Source of the DNA: RBC074 sp964470555
Lineage (GTDB): Bacteria > Acidobacteriota > Blastocatellia > RBC074
NCBI GenBank assembly: GCA_964470555.1
Contig: CAYYDG010000013.1
Span: forward strand, 62,001 to 126,000
DNA: 64,000 nt
Direction of reading: 5' to 3'
In this document: one piece after another, positions 1 through 11,105 of the stretch
How the letters are laid out: each line of letters begins with the position of its first letter
Numbering within the stretch: the stretch's first letter is position 1
Made by a program: the position numbers and the translations under genes
Notes under the pieces: generated by a model
The model's database searches: none
Told to the model about the DNA's origin: nothing
Seen by the model: only the letters and a program-made list of their open reading frames with translations

Positions 1-133
1 AAAAAGATGAGGAGGCAGAGGGATTGAGAGATGTAGAGACAGAGGGATTGGGAGACGCCGTTTGTTCGGCGTTCTCTCGGTCGCTCCGTCCCTCCGTCTC
101 CCTGTCTCTCCGTCCCTCTGTCTCTCTGTCGGT
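1..133. repeat. GA-rich short-unit array with inverted complement
   Basis: The first 133 bases are an array of GAGACRGAGGGA-like units, a short GC hairpin (GACGCCG / CGGCGTT near 54-74), and then the complementary pyrimidine array. The whole stretch can fold back on itself. It lies just 3' of the stop codon of the M36 protease gene. A related array is found inside the coding sequence at 30721-30765. I see no gene here. Confidence 0.8.
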
Positions 134-141
134 TTTGGTGG

Positions 142-3100
142 TCATTTGATCTGAATGGTTACGCGATTGGCGGCCACTCCGTTGACGCTGATGGCGATTT
201 CAACTCGCCGCGGACCGGTTCCGGCCAGACTTGCGGGCAGTTCGATGTTGAGTTGATCCAATCCGGCAAATCCGCCTTGCGCGCCTGCATAAAGCACATT
301 CGCCGGTTGCCCATCAATGGTGACAACGACTGATTCGGCGACTCCGTTGCCGTCATTGGGATTCGTTGCTGTGGCGTAGCGAACACCGGTGCCGTACAGC
401 ACCAGAATGTTCGGGCGTCCATTGACCATTACGTCAAAAGGCGGTTGCTGGAAGCTGACACCGTCGCTCGTTGTTTGAGCCGCTGCGTCGCCAGTTCCCG
501 AAGCGTTGGCCGTAAAGATGGCCGGAGCCGCCGCGACAATTTGAATGTTGCCAAGCGAATAATTGCCAAGCCCATTGCTGACGATGATCGTCGCCGAGCC
601 GGATTCGACGCCTGCCGGAACGACGAAATTGATCTGCGTCGGCGAGACGAAAAACAGCGGCGCAGGAATGCCGTTCACGGTCAGCATGGTTTCGGCCAGA
701 CTGGTCGGCAGCGGGAACGATTGCGCGATTTCGATGCGCGGCGCCAGATTCGATCCGAATGCCGCCGCGATTGATTCCGCGGCCAGCGGAGCGTTGCGGA
801 AATCCGCCGCGTTGACCGCGGCCACCGGAGCGGTTTGCACAACGGCGATTTGCACGACTTTGACATCGCTGGATGCCCCGTCCGAAGCCGTAAAGCTGAT
901 GCTGAGATTGCGGCCAACATCACTGGCCGCCGGCGTCCAGCGAAACGTGCCGCGCGCGCTGTTGTTGGTGTCGTTTGCGGCGCTGAACGTCGCTCCATCC
1001 GGCAATCCCGAAGGCGTAATCGTCACCGGCACGCTCGATCCCAAATCCTGCGCCGAAACGACGAAGCTCAGTTCGAGTCCAGGCAAGGCGATTTGCTGTG
1101 TGGCGGGCACCACCATCAACGGTGGTTGATTCGGCGAAATAATCGTCAACCCGTTCACCAGAAAACGTTCGTTGGTGGCAACGGTCGGCGTTCCTGTTCC
1201 GGTGTTTCCGCCTACGGTGTAGACAAATCCGCCCAACACTGCGCTGCCTTGCCGCGCGCGAGCGGCGGGCAAGTTGTACGAACCATCCAGGGATAACCAC
1301 TGATTGGCCGCAAAATCGTAAATGTCCACCGCGTTGATTGGAACGCTGTTGGCGTTTTCGCCGCCGATGATCAGCCAGTACAACCGACCGGACGAATCCT
1401 GCGCCAATGCGTTGTTGGCGTACCAGCGTTCGCGCGGAGCGTTCGCAATCGGCGACCACTGTTGCGTCGTGAAATCGAAAACTTCACCGCTGAGCAACAT
1501 TCCAGACGGACCGCGACCGCCTGTGACATACAGCTTGCCTGCGGCAAACGCCGATTCGTGCGCGAACCGCGCGCCCAGCATTGGCGGCATGACAGTCCAA
1601 GTGTTGGATTGAATGTTGTACATCTGGGCGTTGTCCAGCCCGGAAACCACCACGTCGCTGCCGCCGGTCATGAAATACCGGTTGTTCGCCGTATCAGCGG
1701 CAACTGCAAAAGCGTGAACTCCAACCGGCGGTTCGGCCAGTTTCGCCCAACTGTTTGCGGCAATGTCGTACACGTGATGGCTGCGATCCGCTTCGGAGGT
1801 CAGTGTGATGCCGCCCGGCATGTAGATTTTGCCGTTGATGGCGACGGCTTTGCCGGAATTGAGCGGCGTAGGCAAAGGAGCCAGCGATTCCCACGCCGGA
1901 GTCGCCGCTGCCGGATCGAGCCGCTGCACCGTGGTCAGGGAGTTGGCGTTGTTGGTCGTAGAGCGTCCGCCGATTTGATAGATGTATTTGCCGTCGCTGG
2001 CCGCGGCCAGACGGTTCAATCCCAATGGCAGAGGCGTTTGCGATTGCCAGCGTGATTCGATGGCGAAATCGCTGGTGGAATATGCTTCGGTTTCCGCGCC
2101 TTCGTCGTCCACGGCCACCACGCGCAATCGCCCGGCAGTGGTGGCTACGTTGTTCGGAACCGTCCAGTTAAACGACAACGATTCACCGCCCAGATCGGCA
2201 ATGTTGGCAATCAACTGCGGCGTGGTCGTCGTGCTGCGATACAACGCAACGCGATGCCGCACGACGCGGCGATTGTCGGAGGATTGCCAGCGCAAAGACA
2301 CGACCGATCCGGTAAAAAGTTTTTCGCCTCCATCCGGCGCAATCACGGCAACAGTCGGCGGCGTTGGAGCCGAGTAAGTGAATCCGCCCGTGACGATTTT
2401 TTCCGCCGTCGCTGAATTGCGGACGGTCACGTTGACCGCGCCTGTAGCGCCGGCTGATGGAGTGTTGACGCGCAAGGTGTTGGCGTTGATGAAGGTTCGC
2501 GTCGCGTTTTGCGCGCCGAACAGCACAGTCGTTTCCGGCGAAAAGTTCGATCCGTTGATGGTCACTACGGTTCCGCCGCGCGTCGAACCGGCGTTGGGCG
2601 AAATGCCCATTACTTCTGGCGCTCCGGTGGTGGTGCCGTTGGTGTGGTAGGTAAAAGCATTCGAGAGGGTGACTGCGCCATAACGGGTTTCCACTCGAAC
2701 GGCGGCTTTGCCCGCTGGTTGCGCCGGAGTGTTGACGGCAATCGAAGTGCTGCCCAGCGCGCGAATGTTCGACGCGGCGACGCCGTTGAAAAAGACTTTG
2801 ACATCGCCGGTTTCGGTGAAATTGACTCCGTTGATCGTCACCACAGTGTTGCCTGCTGGTAAACCGAATGCCGGAGTCAGTCCCGTAATCATCGGAGCCA
2901 GCGTGCTTGGCGGAGGAATGAACGCCGGATCGGACGAACGCGCAATGATGCGAATGTCGTCAATCGTCCATCCGTCGGCAATCGAAGTCGCCGCAGTCCG
3001 AAATCGAATTCGCACGTGCGATTGCCCGGCCAGCGCATCCAGTTTCAGCACCACCTGGTTGAAGGTCGTCAACGTTCCGGTGAAGGCCGTCGCGCGATGC

Positions 3101-5928
3101 CACGTCGCCCCGTCATCGAGAGAAAATTCCACGTTGCCATAATCCGAACCCGCAGTGAACGCATAACGATGTGCGAAAGTCAGCGTCACGCCGACCGCTT
3201 GCGATAAATCCAGCAGCGGCGACACCAGCGAAGCATTGGTTCCGGCGGCGTAACTGCCGTTCGGGCTGTCCGTCCACGAACGCGATCCTGACGCCGACGC
3301 GGTTTCGGCAATCGCCCAGGTGCTGGCCGGAACGCCGGACACGCTCCAACCCAGATTGCCGTTTTCCACCGAATCATCGAAGACGGTTTTTTCGCCGACG
3401 ATTTCGGATTGCGCTGTGATTTCCGCCGTTGCGCCGTTGCCGTTGTTGGCGTCGTTGTATGTGACGATGATTTTGTCGCGCGCCGAAAGCGACGCTTGCA
3501 ACTGGCCGTCGCCCGGCGTGGCGGCTCCGGCCACCACGCGCAAACTGGAATTGTAAGCCCCCAGATATTGCGCGTCGGCGCTCATCGTCAAGGTTTCTTC
3601 ATCGCCGGTGATTGAACTGCGAATTTTGACGGTGATGGGGCCTGTCGCATTGCGGTCGCCCAGCGCAAGCTGAATCGTTTCGCCCAGCAGATAAGATTTT
3701 CGGTCGAATTGCACTATGCCCAGATCGCTGCAAAACGGCGGCAGGTCGAAAGCCTGCGACGGCACGGTATCGCGCGCGTCCAGCGTTGTTGCTGAAAAGC
3801 CCATGCCGCGTTTGGCGAACGCCGTCCACAGCGCGCATTGATTGACCCCGCCGTTGTTGACGCGGTCGGCTTGCAGAATCGAATTGCGCGAATCCAAAAA
3901 CGAAGGCGTGGGCGGCGACAGTTTCATGCCGTCCACGACCAGTTGAATGCTTTGACGCTGGCCTTCGGTGTAACCGAGTTTGCGAATCAACTGCGCGCGC
4001 GCTTCCAGCAAAACGTTGCACCAGATTTCGCCTACTCCGTGCGGAGCAATGCTGGTGGCGACGTCGGCGTAATTCAGCGGATAAACCGATGGATTTGTGC
4101 TGTAAGGAAACCGGCGAATGCCGCGCGTGTAATTGCCGGTGGCAAATTGGCCGACGGCGTAACTGCCATCCAGATTGTCCGATTCCGAAGCCAGCAACAC
4201 GATGCCGAAATAATCCGACCAGCCTTCGCCCATTTGCTGAAAACCGGTCAGGCCGCGAACCAGACGAATGCTGGTTCCGTGCGTCAATTCGTGAATGATG
4301 ATGCCCTGATCCAGATCGCCGTCGCGTTGCGGATTGCCCGTCCACAAAAACATCTGCATGCGTCCGGGCAAACCATCCGACGGAGTCGAAAAATTGGCGT
4401 TGTTGGTTCCGCTGCCGTCCTGCACTTCGGCGCGAACGGCGTCGTTGCCGAATCCACCGGCATTGAAATTATTGGTTTGGAAATTTCCGGCGGCTTCATT
4501 GAACCCGAACAAATACAAAATGTCGTGATACCGGTTGACCCAGTAAAACACGTTGGCCAGCGCGGATTTCTGGTTGTCGGGCGTGGTTGGCGCGAGGGTC
4601 AGGTCGAGCGGAAACGAAAAATTGCTGTCCGCCACGGTCAATCGCGGCGAATCGTCCGGTTGATTGTTGGCATCGCGATCCAGATACGTGTCGGTGTTGT
4701 TGCTGGTGAATGTCGTGGGCGATTGTCCATTCCACCAATCGTTGCGCGGATCGTTCGCCGGATAAATCGTCGAGCCGTTGTAAGCGGCAGCGCGAAACAG
4801 CAATTCTTCGCGTTGCACGACCGGCGGGTTGCTGCTGACAACCGGCAAATTTGGGCGCGGACTTTCTGTGGTAAACACCAACCCGCGCGGATTCGGCTGG
4901 GTCTGGTAAAAGACGTTCGTAGTTACGCCTTCAGGCGGCAGAGTGGTTAGTGAAGGATTTGTATTGAAAGCGGGCCGCATGAAGTCGGAACCACCAGCAT
5001 GATCGTCAAAACAATACGAAGTCAGGTTGCGACGATAGAGCAATTCGCCGCTGTTGGCGTCCACGACCATCTGATAAACGTCCGACATTTCGTTCAGCCA
5101 CAATTCAAATTCCCACGCCAAGCGCAATTGATCGTTCAGAGCAGGGAAGTACACCAACCTCGTTTCGATGTCGCGTCCGAATTTTGCTGGCAGCGACAGT
5201 TTCTGTTTCAAGGCTCGCCCGGCGGCGACGGTTTTGACGCTGGCTTCGCCGGTCAATTCCACGTCGGCGAACTCTGCCGCGCGGCGCAACGCGGCGTTGG
5301 CCGTCAAACGCGGACGCGCGAACGTGACCGAACGCGACGCTGCCGGAAGCAATTCGCCGCTGGCTGTAATCAGCGACCCGAAGCGGTCGAAATGAAAGCT
5401 GTAATCGCCTTCAAACACTTCGATGCCGTTGATTTCCTGTTGCATGGTCAGATGCGTCACGCCGTTGTGATCGGTTCGATACCGGCGCGCCACGCGCAAT
5501 CCGTCCACTTCGTCATCGCGCAATTGATAGAGATCGTTGTTTTGCTTCAGAAAGAATCTGGCTCCGGCTTCGACATCGGCGGTGCCGGGCGTCAGGTTTT
5601 GCGTGAAGCTGAACACGCGGCTCGGCGCGTTGGTCAGGTTGCTGAACTGCACTTCGACGCTGGGACGTTCGCGGCGCAGCCGGGAATTGCGCGCTGGGAC
5701 CAACCGGCGACCTTCCGCTTCGGCGGCTTTGACTTCGGCGGGCAACGCGGGCAACGACCGGTTCAACCCGGCGCGAATGTCGAAATCTTCCTGCCGTTGC
5801 GGCACACGCCGCTGAGTTTGCGATTGCGACGTAGTTTCCGGTTGGCGCTGCGCCTGCGCCGTGAAGATAAGTGAAACAATGCTGCCGATGACGACAAAGG
5901 TAGTCAGATAAAGAATTCTTTTTTTCAT
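142..5928 (-). CDS. Secreted M36 (fungalysin-like) metalloprotease with MAM-like, IPT/TIG, kelch and TIGR03437-like modules
   Basis: This is a 1928-residue secreted zinc endopeptidase. The N-terminus (about residues 1-26) is a signal peptide ending in AQA. A propeptide of FTP type follows, then the M36 catalytic domain with the zinc motif HELTH at 546-550 and the third ligand E568 in GEGWSD. Downstream I see a MAM/jelly-roll-like segment (about 850-1000), two IPT/TIG immunoglobulin-like domains (about 1013-1185), a further Ig-like stretch, a kelch beta-propeller (about 1290-1593, with repeated GG turns), and a C-terminal module (about 1695-1928) that resembles the Solibacter-type domain TIGR03437. 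Fungalysins are usually 400-600 residues, so most of this protein is accessory binding modules. The gene diverges from radA across a 177-bp gap. Family assignment is firm; the substrate is unknown. Confidence 0.93.
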   Translation of the reverse strand: MKKRILYLTTFVVIGSIVSLIFTAQAQRQPETTSQSQTQRRVPQRQEDFDIRAGLNRSLPALPAEVKAAEAEGRRLVPARNSRLRRERPSVEVQFSNLTNAPSRVFSFTQNLTPGTADVEAGARFFLKQNNDLYQLRDDEVDGLRVARRYRTDHNGVTHLTMQQEINGIEVFEGDYSFHFDRFGSLITASGELLPAASRSVTFARPRLTANAALRRAAEFADVELTGEASVKTVAAGRALKQKLSLPAKFGRDIETRLVYFPALNDQLRLAWEFELWLNEMSDVYQMVVDANSGELLYRRNLTSYCFDDHAGGSDFMRPAFNTNPSLTTLPPEGVTTNVFYQTQPNPRGLVFTTESPRPNLPVVSSNPPVVQREELLFRAAAYNGSTIYPANDPRNDWWNGQSPTTFTSNNTDTYLDRDANNQPDDSPRLTVADSNFSFPLDLTLAPTTPDNQKSALANVFYWVNRYHDILYLFGFNEAAGNFQTNNFNAGGFGNDAVRAEVQDGSGTNNANFSTPSDGLPGRMQMFLWTGNPQRDGDLDQGIIIHELTHGTSIRLVRGLTGFQQMGEGWSDYFGIVLLASESDNLDGSYAVGQFATGNYTRGIRRFPYSTNPSVYPLNYADVATSIAPHGVGEIWCNVLLEARAQLIRKLGYTEGQRQSIQLVVDGMKLSPPTPSFLDSRNSILQADRVNNGGVNQCALWTAFAKRGMGFSATTLDARDTVPSQAFDLPPFCSDLGIVQFDRKSYLLGETIQLALGDRNATGPITVKIRSSITGDEETLTMSADAQYLGAYNSSLRVVAGAATPGDGQLQASLSARDKIIVTYNDANNGNGATAEITAQSEIVGEKTVFDDSVENGNLGWSVSGVPASTWAIAETASASGSRSWTDSPNGSYAAGTNASLVSPLLDLSQAVGVTLTFAHRYAFTAGSDYGNVEFSLDDGATWHRATAFTGTLTTFNQVVLKLDALAGQSHVRIRFRTAATSIADGWTIDDIRIIARSSDPAFIPPPSTLAPMITGLTPAFGLPAGNTVVTINGVNFTETGDVKVFFNGVAASNIRALGSTSIAVNTPAQPAGKAAVRVETRYGAVTLSNAFTYHTNGTTTGAPEVMGISPNAGSTRGGTVVTINGSNFSPETTVLFGAQNATRTFINANTLRVNTPSAGATGAVNVTVRNSATAEKIVTGGFTYSAPTPPTVAVIAPDGGEKLFTGSVVSLRWQSSDNRRVVRHRVALYRSTTTTPQLIANIADLGGESLSFNWTVPNNVATTAGRLRVVAVDDEGAETEAYSTSDFAIESRWQSQTPLPLGLNRLAAASDGKYIYQIGGRSTTNNANSLTTVQRLDPAAATPAWESLAPLPTPLNSGKAVAINGKIYMPGGITLTSEADRSHHVYDIAANSWAKLAEPPVGVHAFAVAADTANNRYFMTGGSDVVVSGLDNAQMYNIQSNTWTVMPPMLGARFAHESAFAAGKLYVTGGRGPSGMLLSGEVFDFTTQQWSPIANAPRERWYANNALAQDSSGRLYWLIIGGENANSVPINAVDIYDFAANQWLSLDGSYNLPAARARQGSAVLGGFVYTVGGNTGTGTPTVATNERFLVNGLTIISPNQPPLMVVPATQQIALPGLELSFVVSAQDLGSSVPVTITPSGLPDGATFSAANDTNNSARGTFRWTPAASDVGRNLSISFTASDGASSDVKVVQIAVVQTAPVAAVNAADFRNAPLAAESIAAAFGSNLAPRIEIAQSFPLPTSLAETMLTVNGIPAPLFFVSPTQINFVVPAGVESGSATIIVSNGLGNYSLGNIQIVAAAPAIFTANASGTGDAAAQTTSDGVSFQQPPFDVMVNGRPNILVLYGTGVRYATATNPNDGNGVAESVVVTIDGQPANVLYAGAQGGFAGLDQLNIELPASLAGTGPRRVEIAISVNGVAANRVTIQIK

Positions 5929-6105
5929 GTTGAAAGCTTTCAGTGGAAATCGAGAAAGGCAGGTTTTTCAGTTCGCTGACACGATTGAAGCGCGCCAAAC
6001 GAATTCACAACCGCGCGGAGTATAAAACCGGCCAAGCACTGGGCACAACGACAAAGACTAAACCGTCGCTTCTCTGGCTTCGCTCTCTGACTTACAATCC
6101 CCGCT

Positions 6106-7485
<1,380 letters not shown>

Positions 7486-7489
7486 GTTT

Positions 7490-7544
7490 AGAGTTCACGC
7501 TTCATTGTGTTGGCTTGGCTGAAACACGCTGAAGCGTGAACTCT
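7490..7544. terminator. Perfect 15-bp inverted repeat after radA
   Basis: AGAGTTCACGCTTCA at 7490-7504 pairs perfectly with TGAAGCGTGAACTCT at 7530-7544 across a 25-base loop. It starts 5 nt after the radA stop. There is no T-tract, so it could be a factor-assisted terminator, an RNA-stabilising stem or a small repeat element. Confidence 0.5.
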
Positions 7545-7645
7545 GAACGCACTTCTTGCAAGTTTCGCTTGCCGTCCGTAAACTCGCCCGCGATTCCAAC
7601 TATCCCGAACGACATTTCGCAATCATTTTTTTGAGGACATTCAAC

Positions 7646-8677
7646 ATGGGTGTGTTTAACAATCGCGGCCAAACGAGGCTTGGCGTTTTGCTGCTGTTGG
7701 CTGGTTTGCTGTTGGCCAGTGCCTGCTCCGGGTCCGGTTCGTTGAACGAAGCCGCTTATGTCGTGCCGGAAAAGATTCGATTGAAAAATTCGACGGCTCA
7801 GGCGGCGCGCAATATCGGTGAATTGAAATCAGGCGACCGCGTGACCATCACCAAACGCAACAAATCCGAAGATGGAACTCCGTGGGTCAATGTCAAAGCC
7901 GCTGATGGCCAGGAAGGGTGGGTCGAAGCAAAATACTTCATCAAGGAAGACATTGTCGTTCAATCGCGCAAGATGGCCGACGAAATCAAAGGCATACAAA
8001 CACAGGCCATAGGCAAATCGAAAGCGACATTGAAACTGCGACTGACGCCGGATCGAACGACTGAAGACAACGTAGCGGCTCCTTTGCCGGCAGGAACGAT
8101 TATGGAAATCGTCGCGCGCGAACGCAAACCTCGCCCGACATCGCTGGATCAGAAAGCGGACAGCGCTGAAGGAGCGGTTTCAGAAACCAGACAGGAAACA
8201 AAATACGACGAATGGTTGCATGTGCGATTGGCCGGGTTGACAGTCTTGCCCGCCGGATGGATTTACGGCGGATCGGTTGAATTGGATATTCCGGGCGAAA
8301 TTATTTATTTCGCTTCCGGCGGTCGGCGCATTGTCGGATGGCAGAAACTGGGCACGGTTCATGGCGACGACAGTCGCACGGGCGATCATTTTCTGGTGCT
8401 GGAACGAAAGGTTTCGGGCGCGGATGAACGAGCGGATTTCGACCGAATCAAAGTGCTGGCCTACGACGCGCCTTCCCGAAATTACACCACGCCGTTTCGG
8501 GAAGATGTGATTGGGCGATTTCCCGTCACGCTGAAAATGGAAGGGCAGACGGGCGGTTTTCGCGCCATTGTGTTGGATAAAAGCGGCACAAGGCAGGAAC
8601 TCGATTACACCGTCGAAATTGCCAACAACAAAGTCAAAGTGACAAAACCTGCCGCCCCAAAAACAGACAAAAAATAA
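7646..8677 (+). CDS. Lipoprotein with SH3-like domains
   Basis: A 343-residue envelope lipoprotein. I place the start at the ATG at 7646, which follows a TTGAGGA site and gives a proper lipoprotein signal (hydrophobic LLLLAGLLLASAC, lipobox Cys about residue 24). An upstream in-frame start would bury this signal. Two bacterial SH3-like modules are visible: one right after the signal with the typical GDRVTI...WVNVKAADGQEGWV pattern (about 45-105), and a second, less typical one (about 120-215, ending GWIYGGSVEL). Such domains usually bind cell-wall peptides. The C-terminal 120 residues match nothing I recognise. It is followed after 18 nt by the ferredoxin-domain gene, so co-transcription is likely. 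Confidence 0.75.
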   Translation: MGVFNNRGQTRLGVLLLLAGLLLASACSGSGSLNEAAYVVPEKIRLKNSTAQAARNIGELKSGDRVTITKRNKSEDGTPWVNVKAADGQEGWVEAKYFIKEDIVVQSRKMADEIKGIQTQAIGKSKATLKLRLTPDRTTEDNVAAPLPAGTIMEIVARERKPRPTSLDQKADSAEGAVSETRQETKYDEWLHVRLAGLTVLPAGWIYGGSVELDIPGEIIYFASGGRRIVGWQKLGTVHGDDSRTGDHFLVLERKVSGADERADFDRIKVLAYDAPSRNYTTPFREDVIGRFPVTLKMEGQTGGFRAIVLDKSGTRQELDYTVEIANNKVKVTKPAAPKTDKK

Positions 8678-8695
8678 GAAGGAGACATGCTTTAG

Positions 8696-9682
8696 ATGGC
8701 CGATTCTGGCAATCAGTTATTGAATTATCTGGGCAAGTTGAACGACGCCGATTGGGCGAAATTCGTCGCGGAGCTTCAACCGGCGATTCATCCGGTTGAC
8801 CAAAAAGCCACGCGAATCTGGTTCGCATTCTTTCCCGTCAAATTGAACAAAGCGCTCAGCCAATCCGACGATCCCGAAGCGGCGGCGAAAAAACTGATTT
8901 TGAAAGGCCGTTATCGTCTGGCCGATCAGGTGGATTCGTCGGCGGAGTTTTTGTACGGCCATCGTTACTGGCCACAAGTCAAAAAAGCCGTCGCGTTGCA
9001 TGCCGAAACCGGAATGCAAACGCCGCTCGACGCGCAAATCCGCGATGTGGCCCGCAAGGTCGCAGGGGAAGTCAACGCGCCGGTTTCGCTGTTGGTTGGC
9101 ATTACCGCTGTGGCGTTTGGGACGCTGGCGCAAGTCGGTCTGGAAGCGTTTCGGCAACCGGCTGCTGCCGGACGATATGGTTCGTTATGGAAAAAATCTC
9201 CAGATCAAATCGTTGCCGACCGCGCCAAAGACGATGGACAAGGGCTGTTCGGATTTTTGCGTTCAGTCAACAAAACCTTCACCGTGACCTACAGGGAATA
9301 CGAATCTGGCTGCTCATTCAAACTCATCAACGACCAGGATGTGACTATGGCTGGTCGCAAATACGAACGCGATTACCACGCCGAAGATGCTCGCTGCATG
9401 CCGGGCGAAGGTCCGATTCCGGTGGAATGTCGTGCGGCTTCGTGCGGAACCTGCTGGGTGGGTGTGCTGTCGGAAGCGAGCAAGATTTCTCCGCCGAACC
9501 AACGCGAAAAAGATCGTTGGCGATATTTCGGTTACGAAGGTTTCACGGGCGAAGCCGATTCGCCGATTCGACTGGCTTGCCAGATGAAGGCGCATGGCAA
9601 TGTTTCGCTGGTCATCGCGCCGTGGAATGGAATGATCGGCAAACTGGACGAAACAGAAAAGGCCGCTGCTGCGGTCGGCTAA
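8696..9682 (+). CDS. Protein with C-terminal [2Fe-2S] ferredoxin domain
   Basis: A 328-residue protein with an AAGGAG site 13 nt before the ATG. The first 210 residues are a mainly helical region I do not recognise; it includes a hydrophobic stretch (about 130-155, SLLVGITAVAFGTLAQVGLEAF) that may sit in the membrane. The C-terminal part carries the plant-type ferredoxin cysteine pattern C245-x4-C250-x2-C253-x41-C295, which should hold one [2Fe-2S] cluster. An unusually long insertion separates the third and fourth cysteines from the canonical spacing. No redox partner is encoded next to it. The electron-transfer role follows from the motif; the pathway is unknown. Confidence 0.72.
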   Translation: MADSGNQLLNYLGKLNDADWAKFVAELQPAIHPVDQKATRIWFAFFPVKLNKALSQSDDPEAAAKKLILKGRYRLADQVDSSAEFLYGHRYWPQVKKAVALHAETGMQTPLDAQIRDVARKVAGEVNAPVSLLVGITAVAFGTLAQVGLEAFRQPAAAGRYGSLWKKSPDQIVADRAKDDGQGLFGFLRSVNKTFTVTYREYESGCSFKLINDQDVTMAGRKYERDYHAEDARCMPGEGPIPVECRAASCGTCWVGVLSEASKISPPNQREKDRWRYFGYEGFTGEADSPIRLACQMKAHGNVSLVIAPWNGMIGKLDETEKAAAAVG

Positions 9683-9876
9683 GCCGCGACCGTTCTCGAA
9701 TTCAGCCACTAAAAACCTCTTGATTTCGTGCTGCCGTTGAATTCTAACTTTGCGCGAATGGGCTGTTTTGGACAAACCAGCGTTTGCAAACTTTTACGGG
9801 AAATACAGCTTTCTTTTTCGTGGCTGAGTATTTAATATCTGCGCCGAAATTCACCGCTTTCTTAATTGAATTCATT

Positions 9877-11016
9877 ATGGCGTTTGCAACAACAGCAATT
9901 CACGCGGGGCAGGAACCTGACCCGACGACCGGCGCAGTCGCCGTGCCGATTTACCAAACTTCGACGTATGTTCAGGATGCTCTGGGGCAACACAAGGGCT
10001 ACGAATACGCGCGAACGCAAAACCCGACGCGCATCGCGCTGGAGAAAAATCTGGCGGCGTTGGAAGGCGGATTGGCTGCTTTTTGTTTCGCTTCGGGAAT
10101 GGCGGCGATTGATACCGTGCTGAAGTTGCTCAAAGCTGGCGATCACGTCATCGTTTCCGACAACACTTACGGCGGAACGTATCGTTTGTTCGAACGTGTG
10201 CTGCGCGGCTTCGGATTGGATTTCAGCTACGTTGACACCACCGAAGCGATTCATGTGGAAAATGCGCTGAAGCCCAATACGCGCATGATCTTTGTCGAAA
10301 CGCCGACCAATCCGATTATGGCCGTGGCCGATCTGGAAGGCATTGGCCGGTTGGCCAATGCCAATGACATTCGGTTGGTGGTGGACAACACGTTTATGAG
10401 TCCGTTTTTCCTGCGCCCGGTTGAATGGGGAGCGGACATCGTGGTGCATTCGACGACCAAGTATTTGAACGGTCACAGTGACAGCGTGGGCGGCGTCGTT
10501 GTGACCACCAAAGCCGAAGACGCCGAACGAATCGGTTTTTTGCAAAATGCGGTTGGCGCGATTCTTTCGCCGTTTGATTCGTTTCTGGTGATGCGGGGAA
10601 CCAAGACGCTGGCCATTCGCATGCGCCAGCACGACGAAAATGGCCGCGCCGTCGCCAGTTTCCTTGCCGAGCATCCCAAAGTGCAGAAGGTGTATTACCC
10701 CGGACTGGTTCAGCATCCACAACACGAACGCGCTCGAAAATTGATGTCCGGTTTTGGGGGAATGATTGCCTTTGAAACAGGTTCTCTTGCGGCAGCGCGA
10801 GGTGTATTGGATAATGTGCGCCTCTGCGCACTTGCTGAAAGCCTCGGCGGCGTTGAAACCTTGATCTCCCATCCGGCGACAATGACACACGCTTCAGTCC
10901 CGGCAGATCAACGCGCACGGTTGGGCATTTCGGATGGTCTGGTGCGAATTTCTGTGGGAATAGAAGATGTCGAGGACATCATCGCGGATTTAGACGCGGC
11001 ACTTGAGCGAGCGTAG
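9877..11016 (+). CDS. Cys/Met-metabolism PLP enzyme (cystathionine gamma-synthase / beta- or gamma-lyase type)
   Basis: A 379-residue, PLP-dependent trans-sulfuration enzyme. The start at 9877 gives the family N-terminus (FATTAIHAGQEPDPTTGAV...PIYQTSTY). The PLP-binding lysine is K195 in the motif STTKYLNGHSD, and the YEYARTQNPT and ETPTNP segments are conserved. This fold is shared by MetB, MetC, cystathionine gamma-lyase and methionine gamma-lyase, and I cannot choose between them from sequence alone. Since metX and metY lie about 15 kb away, a cystathionine lyase or synthase role in homocysteine/cysteine exchange is plausible. No clear Shine-Dalgarno precedes the ATG. A short repeat array separates it from the next gene. 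Confidence 0.9.
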   Translation: MAFATTAIHAGQEPDPTTGAVAVPIYQTSTYVQDALGQHKGYEYARTQNPTRIALEKNLAALEGGLAAFCFASGMAAIDTVLKLLKAGDHVIVSDNTYGGTYRLFERVLRGFGLDFSYVDTTEAIHVENALKPNTRMIFVETPTNPIMAVADLEGIGRLANANDIRLVVDNTFMSPFFLRPVEWGADIVVHSTTKYLNGHSDSVGGVVVTTKAEDAERIGFLQNAVGAILSPFDSFLVMRGTKTLAIRMRQHDENGRAVASFLAEHPKVQKVYYPGLVQHPQHERARKLMSGFGGMIAFETGSLAAARGVLDNVRLCALAESLGGVETLISHPATMTHASVPADQRARLGISDGLVRISVGIEDVEDIIADLDAALERA

Positions 11017-11021
11017 GACAC

Positions 11022-11099
11022 AGTGAACAAGTGAACTGTGACAAGTGACAGGCAGAAGTAAAATACTCACGAATCACAAACCGCTCATCACTCATCACA
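11022..11099. repeat. GTGACAA-unit array with inverted complement
   Basis: Units like AGTGAACA/AGTGACA are repeated on the left (11022-11051) and their complements (TCACGAATCACA, CATCACTCATCACAA) on the right up to 11099, so the stretch can fold back. It fills the gap between the PLP enzyme and the PP2C gene and stops about 6 nt before that start codon. Confidence 0.6.
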
Positions 11100-11105
11100 A
11101 ACTTT

